This document shows, in pieces, positions 1 through 63,155 of a stretch of DNA of 64,000 bases. A model generated the notes under the pieces. It ran no database searches. It was not told the origin of the DNA and was given only the letters and a program-made list of their open reading frames with translations. The DNA comes from Amorphochlora amoebiformis (lineage: Eukaryota; Cercozoa; Chlorarachniophyceae): NCBI GenBank assembly GCA_054601695.1, contig BAAHQB010000018.1:868001-932000 (forward strand). The letters are read 5' to 3'. The number at the start of each line of letters is the position of its first letter. The first letter of the stretch is position 1. Both the position numbers and the translations under genes were made by a program.

Positions 1-24
1 GTATTGGTTTGAGTTAGTAATTAC

Positions 25-17827
<17,803 letters not shown>

Positions 17828-18523
17828 GTATAAGAAATATGGATTTGTATTGACCGAATGCTGTACCGCGGACCACTCAAACGCAACCAAATCCAATTTC
17901 CAAGTGAAAAAGAACTCAGCTCCCGACCAACCTAACCCTACCCTTGACATGCTTAAAAATCTGAAATCCCAACCTTAACTTTCTCCTCCCCCTTTCCCCC
18001 GAACCCAAGAGTGAGCCCAGCCTACAACAGCGCACCCGAATGATTTTCGATATTTTTTATCCCCCGGAACCAACCAAGTCGATTTATTTTCGTGAAGCCT
18101 TGATTGTTTATTGTCTGAGTGTATCCAGTTCCTAACCGTACCCCAGGGCATAAATACGTGACTTTTTGCATTCTTGCTTGGGTGGTCTCGTTGGCAACTG
18201 ATCACACAGGAGACCAGGGGGGGATATTGGCGGGACATTCTTTGGGTGGAAAGAATTATTAATTCGGCTCGCGGAACCCATCCACCTGGGTTCCGAAATG
18301 AGGCTGGGTTTGCTGGGTTGGCGGGTATTTTGGGTTGTGATGATGGTGGAAGCGCACCCGAAGGACCCTAGAGTCATGTATTATTCAACGAAAAACTTAG
18401 CGCTCATTTTTTTCTTTGATATGAATTCTTCCTCCGATGCTCATTCCTCCAGTTGTTGGATGTCATGCTTCTCTCATAGGAAGCCTTTCGCCTCCCCCTC
18501 ACTCTCTCCCCTCTTTCAGTGAG
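17828..18523. other. Divergent intergenic region between UGDH and the 181-residue gene
   Basis: About 700 bp of mixed, non-repetitive sequence between the tentative UGDH start (minus) and the next plus-strand gene. Open frames at 18174-18371 (plus) and 18132-18377 (minus) show no family motif and no splice partners, so I treat this as promoter sequence. Confidence 0.5.
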
Positions 18524-18531
18524 TATAAAAG
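18524..18531 (+). promoter_or_regulatory. TATA-box-like element
   Basis: TATAAAAG lies 108 bp upstream of the proposed ATG at 18639. The alternative is that 18520-18577 is an upstream exon (CTTTCAG acceptor, AAG|GTAGGA donor, open frame EYKRRIGELG). The two readings exclude each other. Confidence 0.5.
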
Positions 18532-18638
18532 GCGGATCGGAGAGTTAGGAGAAGTGTTTGAGGAGAGGCGATTCAAGGTAGGAATGATACTAGAAATCGT
18601 TAAATAAGTAAAAAGCGTTTGAAAAGGAAAAGCGTAGA

Positions 18639-22726
<4,088 letters not shown>

Positions 22727-23230
22727 ATAGGCGCTATAGCTACCTATACCATCTGCTAGTTAATTTACATTAATTCACCTAATTTCACCAACTTCCGATG
22801 CTGAGTATATAGGTATCAGGCCAAACTTGGCTTATTAGAGAAAGTTCAGCCAGAGTAAACTATGTATACACACATCATATATATATATATATATACATAT
22901 ATAAATATGTATAGAGAGAGGTTTATTAGACTAGTACAAGATTAATTAAGTAATTTCTAGAATTTGTCGGCTCTATTTTTTTTTTAGTTTAGACCAATAT
23001 TACACTAGTAATAGCCTAATTCTTGAATAGGCCGATTGCTGGGACTACACTTTCTAGTGTATATTGCACGACGATTGCTAGAAGAGTCCTAGGAGGACTA
23101 TAATTTTTGTCGAACATAACGATGATTATAAACAATTATCATGGTATCTAGGTATATGATGAGATAATCTGCGTAACATATATGCGGCCTAATCCGTTGC
23201 TACTCATGAGTAGCAGTCAGTTTGATCGAT
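22727..23230. other. CTAG-rich convergent intergenic spacer
   Basis: Lies between the TAG of the 181-residue gene (plus) and the TAA of the FHA gene (minus). It is largely free of TA tracts and has about eight CTAG tetramers in 500 bp against about two expected. No gene seen. Confidence 0.5.
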
Positions 23231-37370
<14,140 letters not shown>

Positions 37371-37421
37371 ATGTAGCGTTCGGGTACAACCCAGACCTAA
37401 CCGTAACCTAGCCTCGAAGTG
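37371..37421. promoter_or_regulatory. Putative bidirectional start region
   Basis: Only about 50 bp separates the tentative ATG of the FHA gene (37370, minus) from the ATG of the transporter (37422, plus). There is an in-frame TAA just upstream of 37422. The FHA start is uncertain, so the true spacing may be larger. Confidence 0.5.
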
Positions 37422-50980
<13,559 letters not shown>

Positions 50981-50995
50981 AATGACAGAAATTTC

Positions 50996-51035
<40 letters not shown>

Positions 51036-51065
51036 ACGAACTCCACCCTCTCACTCCCCTTGATA

Positions 51066-51098
<33 letters not shown>

Positions 51099-51971
51099 TT
51101 TTCACGAACTCCACCCTCTCACTCCCCTTGATATCTCTCCCTCTCTCTCTCTCTCTTTTCTCCCCCTCTCTCTCTCTTTTCTCCCTCGCCTCTATCCCGA
51201 CTACCTCTCTCGTCTTTTTGGTGTTTTTAGGTTCAGTTTCACAGTCATATTTTGTAATTCTGCTGTATTGCCCGAAAAATATTTTTTTTTTTTGTTTTTC
51301 CTTTCAGTATGGTCGACAGAGGGTTTTCTGTTGTCGATAGTATTATTATCATTTTTTTTGGTGTGTACATATGTGTATACGTATTTTAACATATACGAAA
51401 TAACACATGCGTACATATGTACTAGATGTAAGAGGCTGCAACAACATGTCTGTATATAATTTATATGTATAACGGCACTCTTACGCATAACTCAAACAAT
51501 TACACTTGGCCGGCGTTAAACATGAGATATTTTCCAGCACTTTGTCTAGTTTGTGAGGTCAATATTAGGCAAATTAGATAGATTACAGCAGCTAAAAATT
51601 AGACATTTTACGCAAGAAGTTATGAATCTTATGAACCAGATATGAATTGGTCTAGTGGTACGTTCATCATTACTCTACTAGTAGTACTAAAACTAGTAGT
51701 ATTAGGACTAATCTAGTTACATGATCGAGAGCAAAACATTTATTTAGTACTAGTAGTCTCTAGAGTCTACCAGTCTAGGCTGTCACTAGGATGATCCAAA
51801 TGTTATAATTAAATCACGAATCTAGTCATCAATGATTGATAGGGAAAAAAAAAAAACGGGTTATAATGATCTAGTGATAGACTAGATCTAGTAGATAGAT
51901 GGTCAGTCACCGTAGATCTCTAAACTTTACTACTAGTACTAGCTTTAGCGTACCAAAAGTGTGATTTAATA
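50981..51971. other. Convergent intergenic spacer, CT repeats then CTAG-rich DNA
   Basis: The transporter stop is followed by (CT)n with a 70-bp tandem duplication (TTTCACGAACTCCACCCTCT at about 51032 and 51102). A T-rich stretch follows, then about 490 bp (51480-51970) with some 15-17 CTAG tetramers. It ends at the EPSPS stop codon. No gene seen. Confidence 0.5.
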
Positions 51972-52372
51972 TCACCGCGCATCGCGAATAGTGAGTCTAT
52001 CTAGCTCTCGGAAGAATTCTGGGAAGGTTTTGGCTACGCACCCTGGATCCTCGATTTCCATCTCGATTCCTGTGTATATATATGTGTTATATATTTACAC
52101 ATATATATATATATATCGTTATATATATATATATATATATATACATTATATTTATGTATATACACACATGTATGTATCAGAAATTTTGATTTGATTATAT
52201 TATGCAATATACATATATACATACATAATATAATATATATATATATATATATATAATATATATTTATATATGTAAGTACGCGCGTATAGCGTACTTATTT
52301 TCATATGCACATGTATGAACATCTACTATATGTGTGCATATGCATGTTATATTCATAGGATTTTTATGTATA

Positions 52373-52416
<44 letters not shown>

Positions 52417-52430
52417 AATATACATGTGAT

Positions 52431-52491
<61 letters not shown>

Positions 52492-52894
52492 GTACATATG
52501 TATATACATAGTTTATAAAAACATATATATTTTGTTGGGTTTGATTATATGTATCTAAATATAACATCTAATGGTATGCGTAAATACATATATAAATATA
52601 ATATGTACACATTAAAAAAATCTAATATTAATATGTATATATACGTATATATATATATATATATATATATATGAATTGCATACATATATTCATATATATA
52701 TACATATATATTATATACACGTCAATACCAATATTAGAATATTTATATGTATATGTGTACTATATACATATATATATATATTTATATATAAGATTACATA
52801 TGTAATAATGAATTTTTATGTGCATATGTGTACCATATACATATTATAGATATTTATATATAAGATTCCATATGTATATGTATGATATTTATCC

Positions 52895-52932
<38 letters not shown>

Positions 52933-53640
52933 ACGCCTTTATTCCTAAAATAAAACTGTTTCGTATATATTTTAGAATACTCCCTGCCATTAAGATATCA
53001 TACAGTCATCGAAAAATTAAAAAAAAAAAAAAAAAAAGCCCGATGCGGGCCTCGAACCCGCGACGAACAGGTTAAGAGCCTGACATTCTACCAGTTTACC
53101 TTCCTCCCCTAGCGATAATATAGCCAGTGACATGGCTATTCTGTGGTCCTTGTATGTTGAGATCCGAACTGAGTTTGAGGTCTGTAAAATTATAGGATGT
53201 ATATATGTATCTATTTTTGTATATGTGTCGAAAGATGTATGTTATGTATGTAATGTGTATATCTATGTGTGCGTGTGTATAGTTCTGTCTTATGTGTAAT
53301 GTTTTATGTATGTACATGTATATATATATATATGTATGTATATAAGTTACATGTATATATTCCTAGTTGTATGATATGTATGTATTGTATATAGATATAA
53401 TTATTTACAAATGTATATATATATATGTAGATATATTATGTATATATATATATATTATATGTATGTATGTATATATATATGTGTGCATATATATATATAT
53501 ATATGTATATGTATATATGTTCAAAAGGTATGACATATTTTTCAAATATACATAAAAATATCTATAAATATATGTGTATGTATGGTTATATCTATATAAT
53601 ATATAAATGATTTTTAAGTATCCATAATATATATACATAC

Positions 53641-53671
<31 letters not shown>

Positions 53672-53686
53672 TATGTATAGTGTGCA

Positions 53687-53743
<57 letters not shown>

Positions 53744-53999
53744 CTATATACACACACATACGCCGTACATACCTATATACACATATTGTTGCTCATATAT
53801 ATATATGTATATATACACACATATATACATATATATATATATATATCTATGCATATATATATATATATATATGCATCTATATATGTGAATACAAGTATGC
53901 ACAAATGTAAGATTATGTATTCACATTCTTCTTTATTTATAGTATATATATATATATATTTATATATTTATAGGTATATATATATATATATATAGTACA

Positions 54000-54079
<80 letters not shown>

Positions 54080-54442
54080 TCTATATATGTGAATACAAGT
54101 ATGCACACATGTAAGATTATATATTCACATTCTTCTTTATTTATAGTATATATATATATTTATATATTTATAGGTATATATATATATATATATATAGTAC
54201 ACGCATATATATATACATATATATATATACATATATACATATTATATACATATATATATATATATATATGCATCTATATATGTGAATACAAGTATGCACA
54301 CATGTTTGATTATGTATTCACATTCTTCTTTATTTATAGTATATATATTTATAGGTATGTATATATATATATATAGTACACGCAGACATATATATATATA
54401 TGTATATATAATATATATATATATAATATATTATATATATAT

Positions 54443-54506
<64 letters not shown>

Positions 54507-55143
54507 ACCTTCGAGGAGCTTTGAATAGATTTCCTCACTTCTTAGGGTTAGGATTAGGGTTAGGGTTAGGGTTAGGGTTAGGGCTAGGGTTAGGTTTCGC
54601 TTTAGTTGGATTATTACATATGCAAACATATATACAAAAATATATATATACGTATATATGTATATTTATATAATATAATACATATATATATATTATATAT
54701 ATATATATATAATACATTTATAATATACCAGCGTTTACTGGATGAATGCGAATCCAGTCAGAGCCCACTTCCACTCTGTCTCGTATTTTTTTGCGTAAAT
54801 TTCGTAATTTCTTGGGATAAATTTCGTCATTTTTTGGGTAAATTTCGTGCTTTTTTGGGGTAAATTCGCTATTTTTTTTGGGTAAATTTCGTATTTTTTT
54901 GGGGTAAATTTCTTTTGTTTTTGGGTAAATCTTGTATTCCTTTGGGTAAACTTCGTATTTTTTTGGGTATATTTACACATTTAGTGATTTCTGGTATTTA
55001 GTTCCCCTCTCTTCCTCTTCCTAGCCAAGTGTCGAGTTTATCCGTCTCAAATTCGTTCAACTGTTTACCTAGCTCCTATCTTGCTCAGCTCTGAGGCCAT
55101 AGCTTCGATCTGATATATATGTGTATATTTATATATATATGTA

Positions 55144-55191
<48 letters not shown>

Positions 55192-55305
55192 GATATAGTG
55201 CGAATGTGTAATATTATATATATAGAAAAAGGTTATATGTATTAATACTTATATATATATATATGTATTAATACTTATATATATATGTATATATGTATTA
55301 ATACT

Positions 55306-55362
<57 letters not shown>

Positions 55363-56666
55363 GTATATGTACATATCATACAAATACATATTATACACAA
55401 CATGAAAATATTAGCCAAACTATCCATCACAACCTTAACCCTAACCTTAATCCTAACCCTAACCCTAACCCGAACCCTAACCCTAACCTTTATCGTAACC
55501 CTAACCCTAATCCTAACCCTAACCTTAACCCTAACCTTAACCTTTATCCTAACCCCAACCCTAACTCTAACCCTAACCTTTATCCTAACGCTAACCCTAA
55601 CCCTAACCCTAACCCTAACCTTTATCCTAACCCTAACCCTAACCTTCATCCTAACCTTAATCCTAACCCTAACCCTAACCCTAACCCTAACCCTGACCTA
55701 ACCCTAACCCTAATACCCGATCACACTCCTTCACTCTCCACGACCCAATTCTAGGATTAGGGTTAGGGTTAGGGTTAGGGTTAGGGTTAGGTTTGGGTTA
55801 GAGTTAGGTTAGGGTTAGGGTTAGGGTCAGGGTTAGGGTTAGTGTCAGGGTTAGGGTTAGGGTTAGGGTCAGGGTTAGGATTAGGGTCAGGGTTAGGTTA
55901 GGGTTAGGGTTAGGGTTAGGGTTAGGGTAAGGATATTAGATTTTGGATTAGGTTTCGGGCTGAAGTTAGGGTTAGCGTTAGCGTTAGGGTTAGGAGGTTA
56001 GGGTTAGCGTTGTGTTAAGCTTAGGGTTAAGGCCGTAGGATTAGGTTAGCGTTAGGGTTAGGGTTAGGGTTAGGGCTAGGGTTAGGGTTAGGGCTAGTAA
56101 GGTAAGGCTAAGATTAGGTTAGAATTTGGATCAGAGTTAGGGTTACGATTGAGGTTAGGGTTAGGGTTAGGCTAGGGTTAGGGTTAGGGTTAGGGTTATG
56201 GGTTTACCCTTCTATGGTTGTCGGGCTGTTTGCGCGTGTGGCGAGAGCTGCTACGGTCATTGCCTATGGTAACAGATTTTTGACATGTTTAGGGTTAGGG
56301 TTAGGGTTAGGGTTAGGGTTAGGGTTAGGGTTAGGGTTAGGGTTAGGGTTAGACATGTATGTGAATACGTGTGTGTTTGTATGTGTGTATGTGTGTGTGT
56401 TTGTGTGTATTTATTGATGTATGTGTGATTGTACGAATGCTATGAATCTATGTGTGGACGAAGGGATTTATATATATATATATATATATAATATATATAT
56501 ATATATGTGTATATATATATACATATATTTTGATATGTATATATATATATCTATATCTATATATCTATATTTATGTATATATATATATATGTATATGCAT
56601 TGTATACATATTATAAATATATACATATATATATATATATATATTATGTATATATTGTATACATAT

Positions 56667-56701
<35 letters not shown>

Positions 56702-56918
56702 TTATATATATGTATATATGTATATGTATTCTATACATATTATAAATATATACATATAAATATATATATATATATATATATAGTTTTATATGTTTGTATA
56801 TATACATATATACATATCTATTTATCTATATTTATATATATATGTATATATATGTATATATATATATATATATTGTACACATATTACAAGTATATATATA
56901 TATGTATATATTGTATAC

Positions 56919-56995
<77 letters not shown>

Positions 56996-57143
56996 AACAT
57001 ATTATACGAATGTGTACATTCGTATAATATGAATATATCTATGGTTGAGAACTAGGGAACAATGCTAGAAGATACACACAAACACACACACACACGCACA
57101 GAGAGAGAGAGAGAGAGAAATACAGAAACACACACACACATAT

Positions 57144-57192
<49 letters not shown>

Positions 57193-57696
57193 CGAGACAA
57201 GAAGGGCGGATAGACAGATAGTGCGTGGCCGAGATACATAAGGGCGAAAAATTGACAAAAATGAGTAGAGAGAGAGAGAGAGGGAGAGAGAGAGAGCGCA
57301 AGAATGAGAGAGAGAGAGAGAAAAAGAGAGTATGAATAGAAAAAACAGGACAAAAAGAAAAGAGAGAGAGAGAGAAAGAAGAGAGAGAGGGAGAAAGAAA
57401 AGAGGGAGAGAGAAAGAAAGAGAGAGAGAGAGCGAAAGAAAGAGAGAGAAAGAAAGAGAGAGAGAGAAAGAAAGAGAGAGAGAGAGGATAATAGAGAGAC
57501 TGGACAAAAAGAGAAGAGAGAGAGAGAGAGAGAGAAGGAAAAAAGAGAGATAGAGAAGAGAGAGAGAGAGAGAAAGAAAGAGTGAGAGAGGATGAATAGA
57601 GAGACAGGACAAAAACAGAAGAGAGAGAGAGAGAGAGAGAAACAAAAGAGAGAGAGAGAAAGAAAAGAGAGAGAGAGAAAGAAAAGAGAGAGAGAG

Positions 57697-57734
<38 letters not shown>

Positions 57735-57845
57735 AGAGAAACAAGAGAGAGAGAGAGTGAAAGAGAGAGAGAGAGAGGATGAATAGAGAGACAGGATAAA
57801 AAGAAGAGAGAGAGAGAGAGAGAGAGAGAGGTAGAGAGGAGGAGA

Positions 57846-57906
<61 letters not shown>

Positions 57907-58506
57907 AAGAGGGAGACAGGGAAAGAGAGAGAGGAAGAAAGAGAGCGACAGAGAGAGCGAGAGAGAGCATGAGAGAGGGAGAGAGAGATGGAAAACAGAG
58001 GAACAGAGAAAAGAGATTTTTTCGCGAAAGTTAGAGAGAGAGAGAGGGAAAGAGAGATGAATAGAGAGAGAGAGAGGGAAAGAGAGATGAATAGAGAGAG
58101 AGAGAGGGAAAGAGAGATGAATAGAGAGAGAGAGAGGGAAAGAGAGATGAATAGAGAGAGAGAGAGGGAAAGAGAGATGAATAGAGAGAGAGAGAGGGAA
58201 AGAGAGATGAATAGAGAGAGAGAGAGGGAAAGAGAGATGAATAGAGAGAGAGAGAGGGAAAGAGAGATGAATAGAGAGAGAGAGAGGGAAAGAGAGATGA
58301 ATAGAGAGAGAGAGAGGGAAAGAGAGATGAATAGAGAGAGAGAGAGGGAAAGAGAGATGAATAGAGAGAGAGAGGGCATGGGAAAGAGAGAGACATTTAG
58401 AGAATGAGAGAAAGATTTAAGAGGGGGGGATGGGAGATAAAGATACGGCGTCAGGAATATGATTCAAGTTTGCGTGGATGCCTTTTAGTTTTCCTTCTGG
58501 TATATA

Positions 58507-58545
<39 letters not shown>

Positions 58546-58740
58546 AAATGTGTGTGTAAATGCATAAGTGTATATTTTAATATATGTGTATATATATATG
58601 TATGTATATATATATATCCAAATCGATGAACACATAAATATAAATATTAATATATAACAAACTATATTATATATATAAATATATATATATATGTATATAT
58701 ATATATATGTATACACATATACATATGTATACACATATAC

Positions 58741-58783
<43 letters not shown>

Positions 58784-58915
58784 ACACATATACATATGTA
58801 TACACATATACATATGTATACACATATGAATATATGTGTGTATGTGTTATATATATATGTATATGTGTATATATGTATGCATACATTATAAATATATATA
58901 TACACACACACACAC

Positions 58916-58953
<38 letters not shown>

Positions 58954-59030
58954 GTATAAATACATTTACACATACACATATACACATATACACATTATAT
59001 ATATACCTATACACATATACACATATATAC

Positions 59031-59107
<77 letters not shown>

Positions 59108-59171
59108 CATACATATTTCTACAAGCACCTATTCACATACACATCCAATACTTAACATTACCAGATAAGTC

Positions 59172-59203
<32 letters not shown>

Positions 59204-59226
59204 TATAATATATACGCATAATACAT

Positions 59227-59286
<60 letters not shown>

Positions 59287-59579
59287 ACATATAAACACAC
59301 ACTTTTATATATATATATATATATGTATATATATAGATATATATTCTATTCTACCACACGGGAACACAGTAACCCTTCCTTCATTCCAACGAACATTACC
59401 TCCCATCAAATCCAGTATACGAATGAAATCTATATATATATATATATATATTATATATATGTACATATATATATGTATATATATATGTATATATATATAT
59501 ATATATATAGATATATATATATATATATATATGGGTATATACATTACCTCCCATCAAATCCAATATACGAAAGAAATCT

Positions 59580-59618
<39 letters not shown>

Positions 59619-59643
59619 CACACACACATATATATATATATAT

Positions 59644-59690
<47 letters not shown>

Positions 59691-59818
59691 TATATATGTA
59701 ATTATGCAGTATTAAACCTATATCTCCTTGTAAAGGTGGATGCCGAGGTGATCCTTTGGACAAACCGTCAATACTAATGGGACCACAACCTACCAATATT
59801 AACTATATATAAATGTAC

Positions 59819-59867
<49 letters not shown>

Positions 59868-60002
59868 CATATTTATTCATACCATCAATACTAATAGGAC
59901 CACAACCTACCAATATTGACTATATATAAATGTACATATATATATATATAATATGTTTTATATATATATTTATATATATATATATATATATTTTTTATAT
60001 AT

Positions 60003-60069
<67 letters not shown>

Positions 60070-60128
60070 TATTTATTCATACCGTCGATACTAGACCGGA
60101 ACCTCATATGGTATATATATATATATAA

Positions 60129-60173
<45 letters not shown>

Positions 60174-60901
60174 GCATATGTATATATGCAGATATGCACA
60201 TAGTACTTGCATAAAAATGTACATAAAAATGTACATTTGTACATATATAGATATAATACCATATGTATATATATATATATATGTATATATAATCATAACA
60301 AAACATACACATACCTTCACGGACAAAAGGATTCCATATCCATACATCCCAAAAAAAAAACACACACACACACACACATCTCATAATCAACACATTCTCT
60401 CCATCAAGCCTATCCACAGACGAAAACATGGCCTCATACACCAACTCACCAACATTTCAACACACAACAGACATGTCCAACAGGCATAGACATATCTGCA
60501 TAATCTTGATAAATTCATCTAATATCCACCATCAAAAAGACACCCTCACCTCGAATCGTTCCGGCTGCTAGAAAATACGACGCTGAATTACGTAAAATTA
60601 CTCAAAAATCCGGCTTAGTAACCTGTTTCCAACCTTAACCTAACCCTAATTCAAAAGTCTCTTAACCTCTTGGGGTTCTGGCAGATTCTATGCCCAAATG
60701 CTAACCCTAACGCTAACCCTCACCTAGGCAGCCCTATAATGTTGGAATTGATGTAGATATATGTAGATATCTATATATATATATAAGTATATATTGTATG
60801 TATGTTTGTATATATATATATATATATATATATGTACATGTATATACATATATATATATATATAATATATGTATATATATATATATAATATGTGTATATG
60901 C

Positions 60902-60970
<69 letters not shown>

Positions 60971-61047
60971 TTATACGTTCTCACTTACTCTGACCTTGTC
61001 TCTAATTGATATGTGTGTATGTAATACTTGTTATAAACACATACATA

Positions 61048-61090
<43 letters not shown>

Positions 61091-61174
61091 CACATATTAT
61101 TTCTTATATTATGTCTACACAAACTTATATATATATATATATATATATATATCCACATATATATATATATATAT

Positions 61175-61215
<41 letters not shown>

Positions 61216-61385
61216 TATCCTTGGAACTACGGTATGCTAAAGGAAACTGACTCTAACCCCACTATTTTTAGGTAATTCTCCCTATTACCAGACGAGGCAT
61301 CAGGTTCGACGGTAAACGTTAACGGCGAGGTGTATGCTTGTTGATGTACAGTGAAAACTGTGGGATTATGTATTGATATGTACAA

Positions 61386-61455
<70 letters not shown>

Positions 61456-61464
61456 CATATATTA

Positions 61465-61496
<32 letters not shown>

Positions 61497-61563
61497 GCAA
61501 ATTATATGTATGTTATCCTGTGGTACTGAAGGAATATATGTTGTATATATATGTATATATATG

Positions 61564-61618
<55 letters not shown>

Positions 61619-61736
61619 ACCGTGGTGTTGAGCCCACTGTTCGGTTGTAACGTGTACTCCAAACTCTTCTAGTAGAGTTATCTAATATATATATATATAT
61701 ATATTATAGAAATATACATATATATATATATATACT

Positions 61737-61806
<70 letters not shown>

Positions 61807-61898
61807 ATGTTATGATATCAGACGCGTATATATGTATACATATATATTTTCTCCCTCTCTCTTTCTCTCTCTTTCAATCTCTCTCTCTCTTTCTCTCT

Positions 61899-61930
<32 letters not shown>

Positions 61931-61971
61931 CTCTCTTTTTCTCTCTCTCTCTTTCTCCCTATCTCTCTCTT

Positions 61972-62008
<37 letters not shown>

Positions 62009-62073
62009 TTTTCTCTCTCTCTCTTTCTCTTTCTCTCTCTCTCTTTCTCTCTCTCTCTTTCTCTCTCTCTCTT

Positions 62074-62104
<31 letters not shown>

Positions 62105-63014
62105 CTCTCTCTTTCTCCCTCTCTCTCTCGCACTCTCTCTCTTTCTTACAAGCAATACCGTCATATTCACGTACGGAGCCGAGATTAAGTTCGAGACTTG
62201 CTGTTTTCCAAAGATAGATCAAAGTTAGGGTTAGGGTTAGGGTTAGGGTTAGGTTAGGGTTAGGGTTAGGGTTGGAGTAGAATTCGGGTTAGGGCAATGG
62301 TTAGGATCAGATTATTCAGCATATCTTAGTCCGAGAACCATTCGTTTGGGCTAGGGTTAAGGTTGGGCCGGATTAGGGTTAGGGTTAGGGTTAAGGTTGG
62401 GGTTTGGGTTTGGGTTAGGGTTAGGTTAGGGTTAGGGTTACGGTTAGGGTTAGGGTTAGGGTTAGAGTTAGGGTTAGGGTTAGGGGTTAGGGCTAGGGTC
62501 AGGGTTGAGCTAGAGGGTTAGGGGTTAGGGTTAGGTTTGGGAAAGGGCCAGGGCAGGAATAGGGTTAGGAATTGAGTTAGGGTTAAGGCTAGGGTTACGG
62601 TTAGGGTTAGGGTTAGGGTTAGGGTTAGGGTTGGGCTAGCGCTGGTTAGGATTAGGATTAGATTATTCAGCATGTCTTAGTCCGAGGACCATTGACTCCT
62701 CCACAGTTAGGGCTAGGGTTAGCGTTAGGGGTAGGTTAAGGTTGGGCTATGGTTAGGGTTAGGGTAAGGTTTTAGGGTTAGGGTTAGGGGTTAGGGCTAG
62801 GATTAGGGTTGAGTTAGGGTTAGGGTTAGGGTTAGGGTTAGGGGTTAGGGTTGAGTTAGGGTTAGGATCAGATTATTCAGCATGTATTAGTCCTAGGACC
62901 ATTGACTCAGTTAGGGTTAGGGTTAGGGTTAGGGCTAGGGTTAGGATAGGGCTAGGGTTAAGGCTAGGTTAGGGATAGTTAACATATATATATATATATA
63001 TATACGTTTTCAAA

Positions 63015-63077
<63 letters not shown>

Positions 63078-63116
63078 CACACATATATATTATATATATA
63101 TATATATATATCTCAT

Positions 63117-63155
<39 letters not shown>

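Larger units (their letters stand above)
62224..62980 (-). repeat. TTAGGG array in EPSPS intron
   Basis: Degenerate TTAGGG with GGGCTAGGG and GGGGTTAGGG variants; the sense strand is C-rich, leading toward the acceptor of exon 62150-62200. Confidence 0.5.

Noticed and set aside
18174-18371. Plus-strand protein-coding exon with G-H-S-L-G-G in one frame
   Set aside because: No splice partners, a nearby stop, and competing minus-strand frame; treated as promoter DNA.
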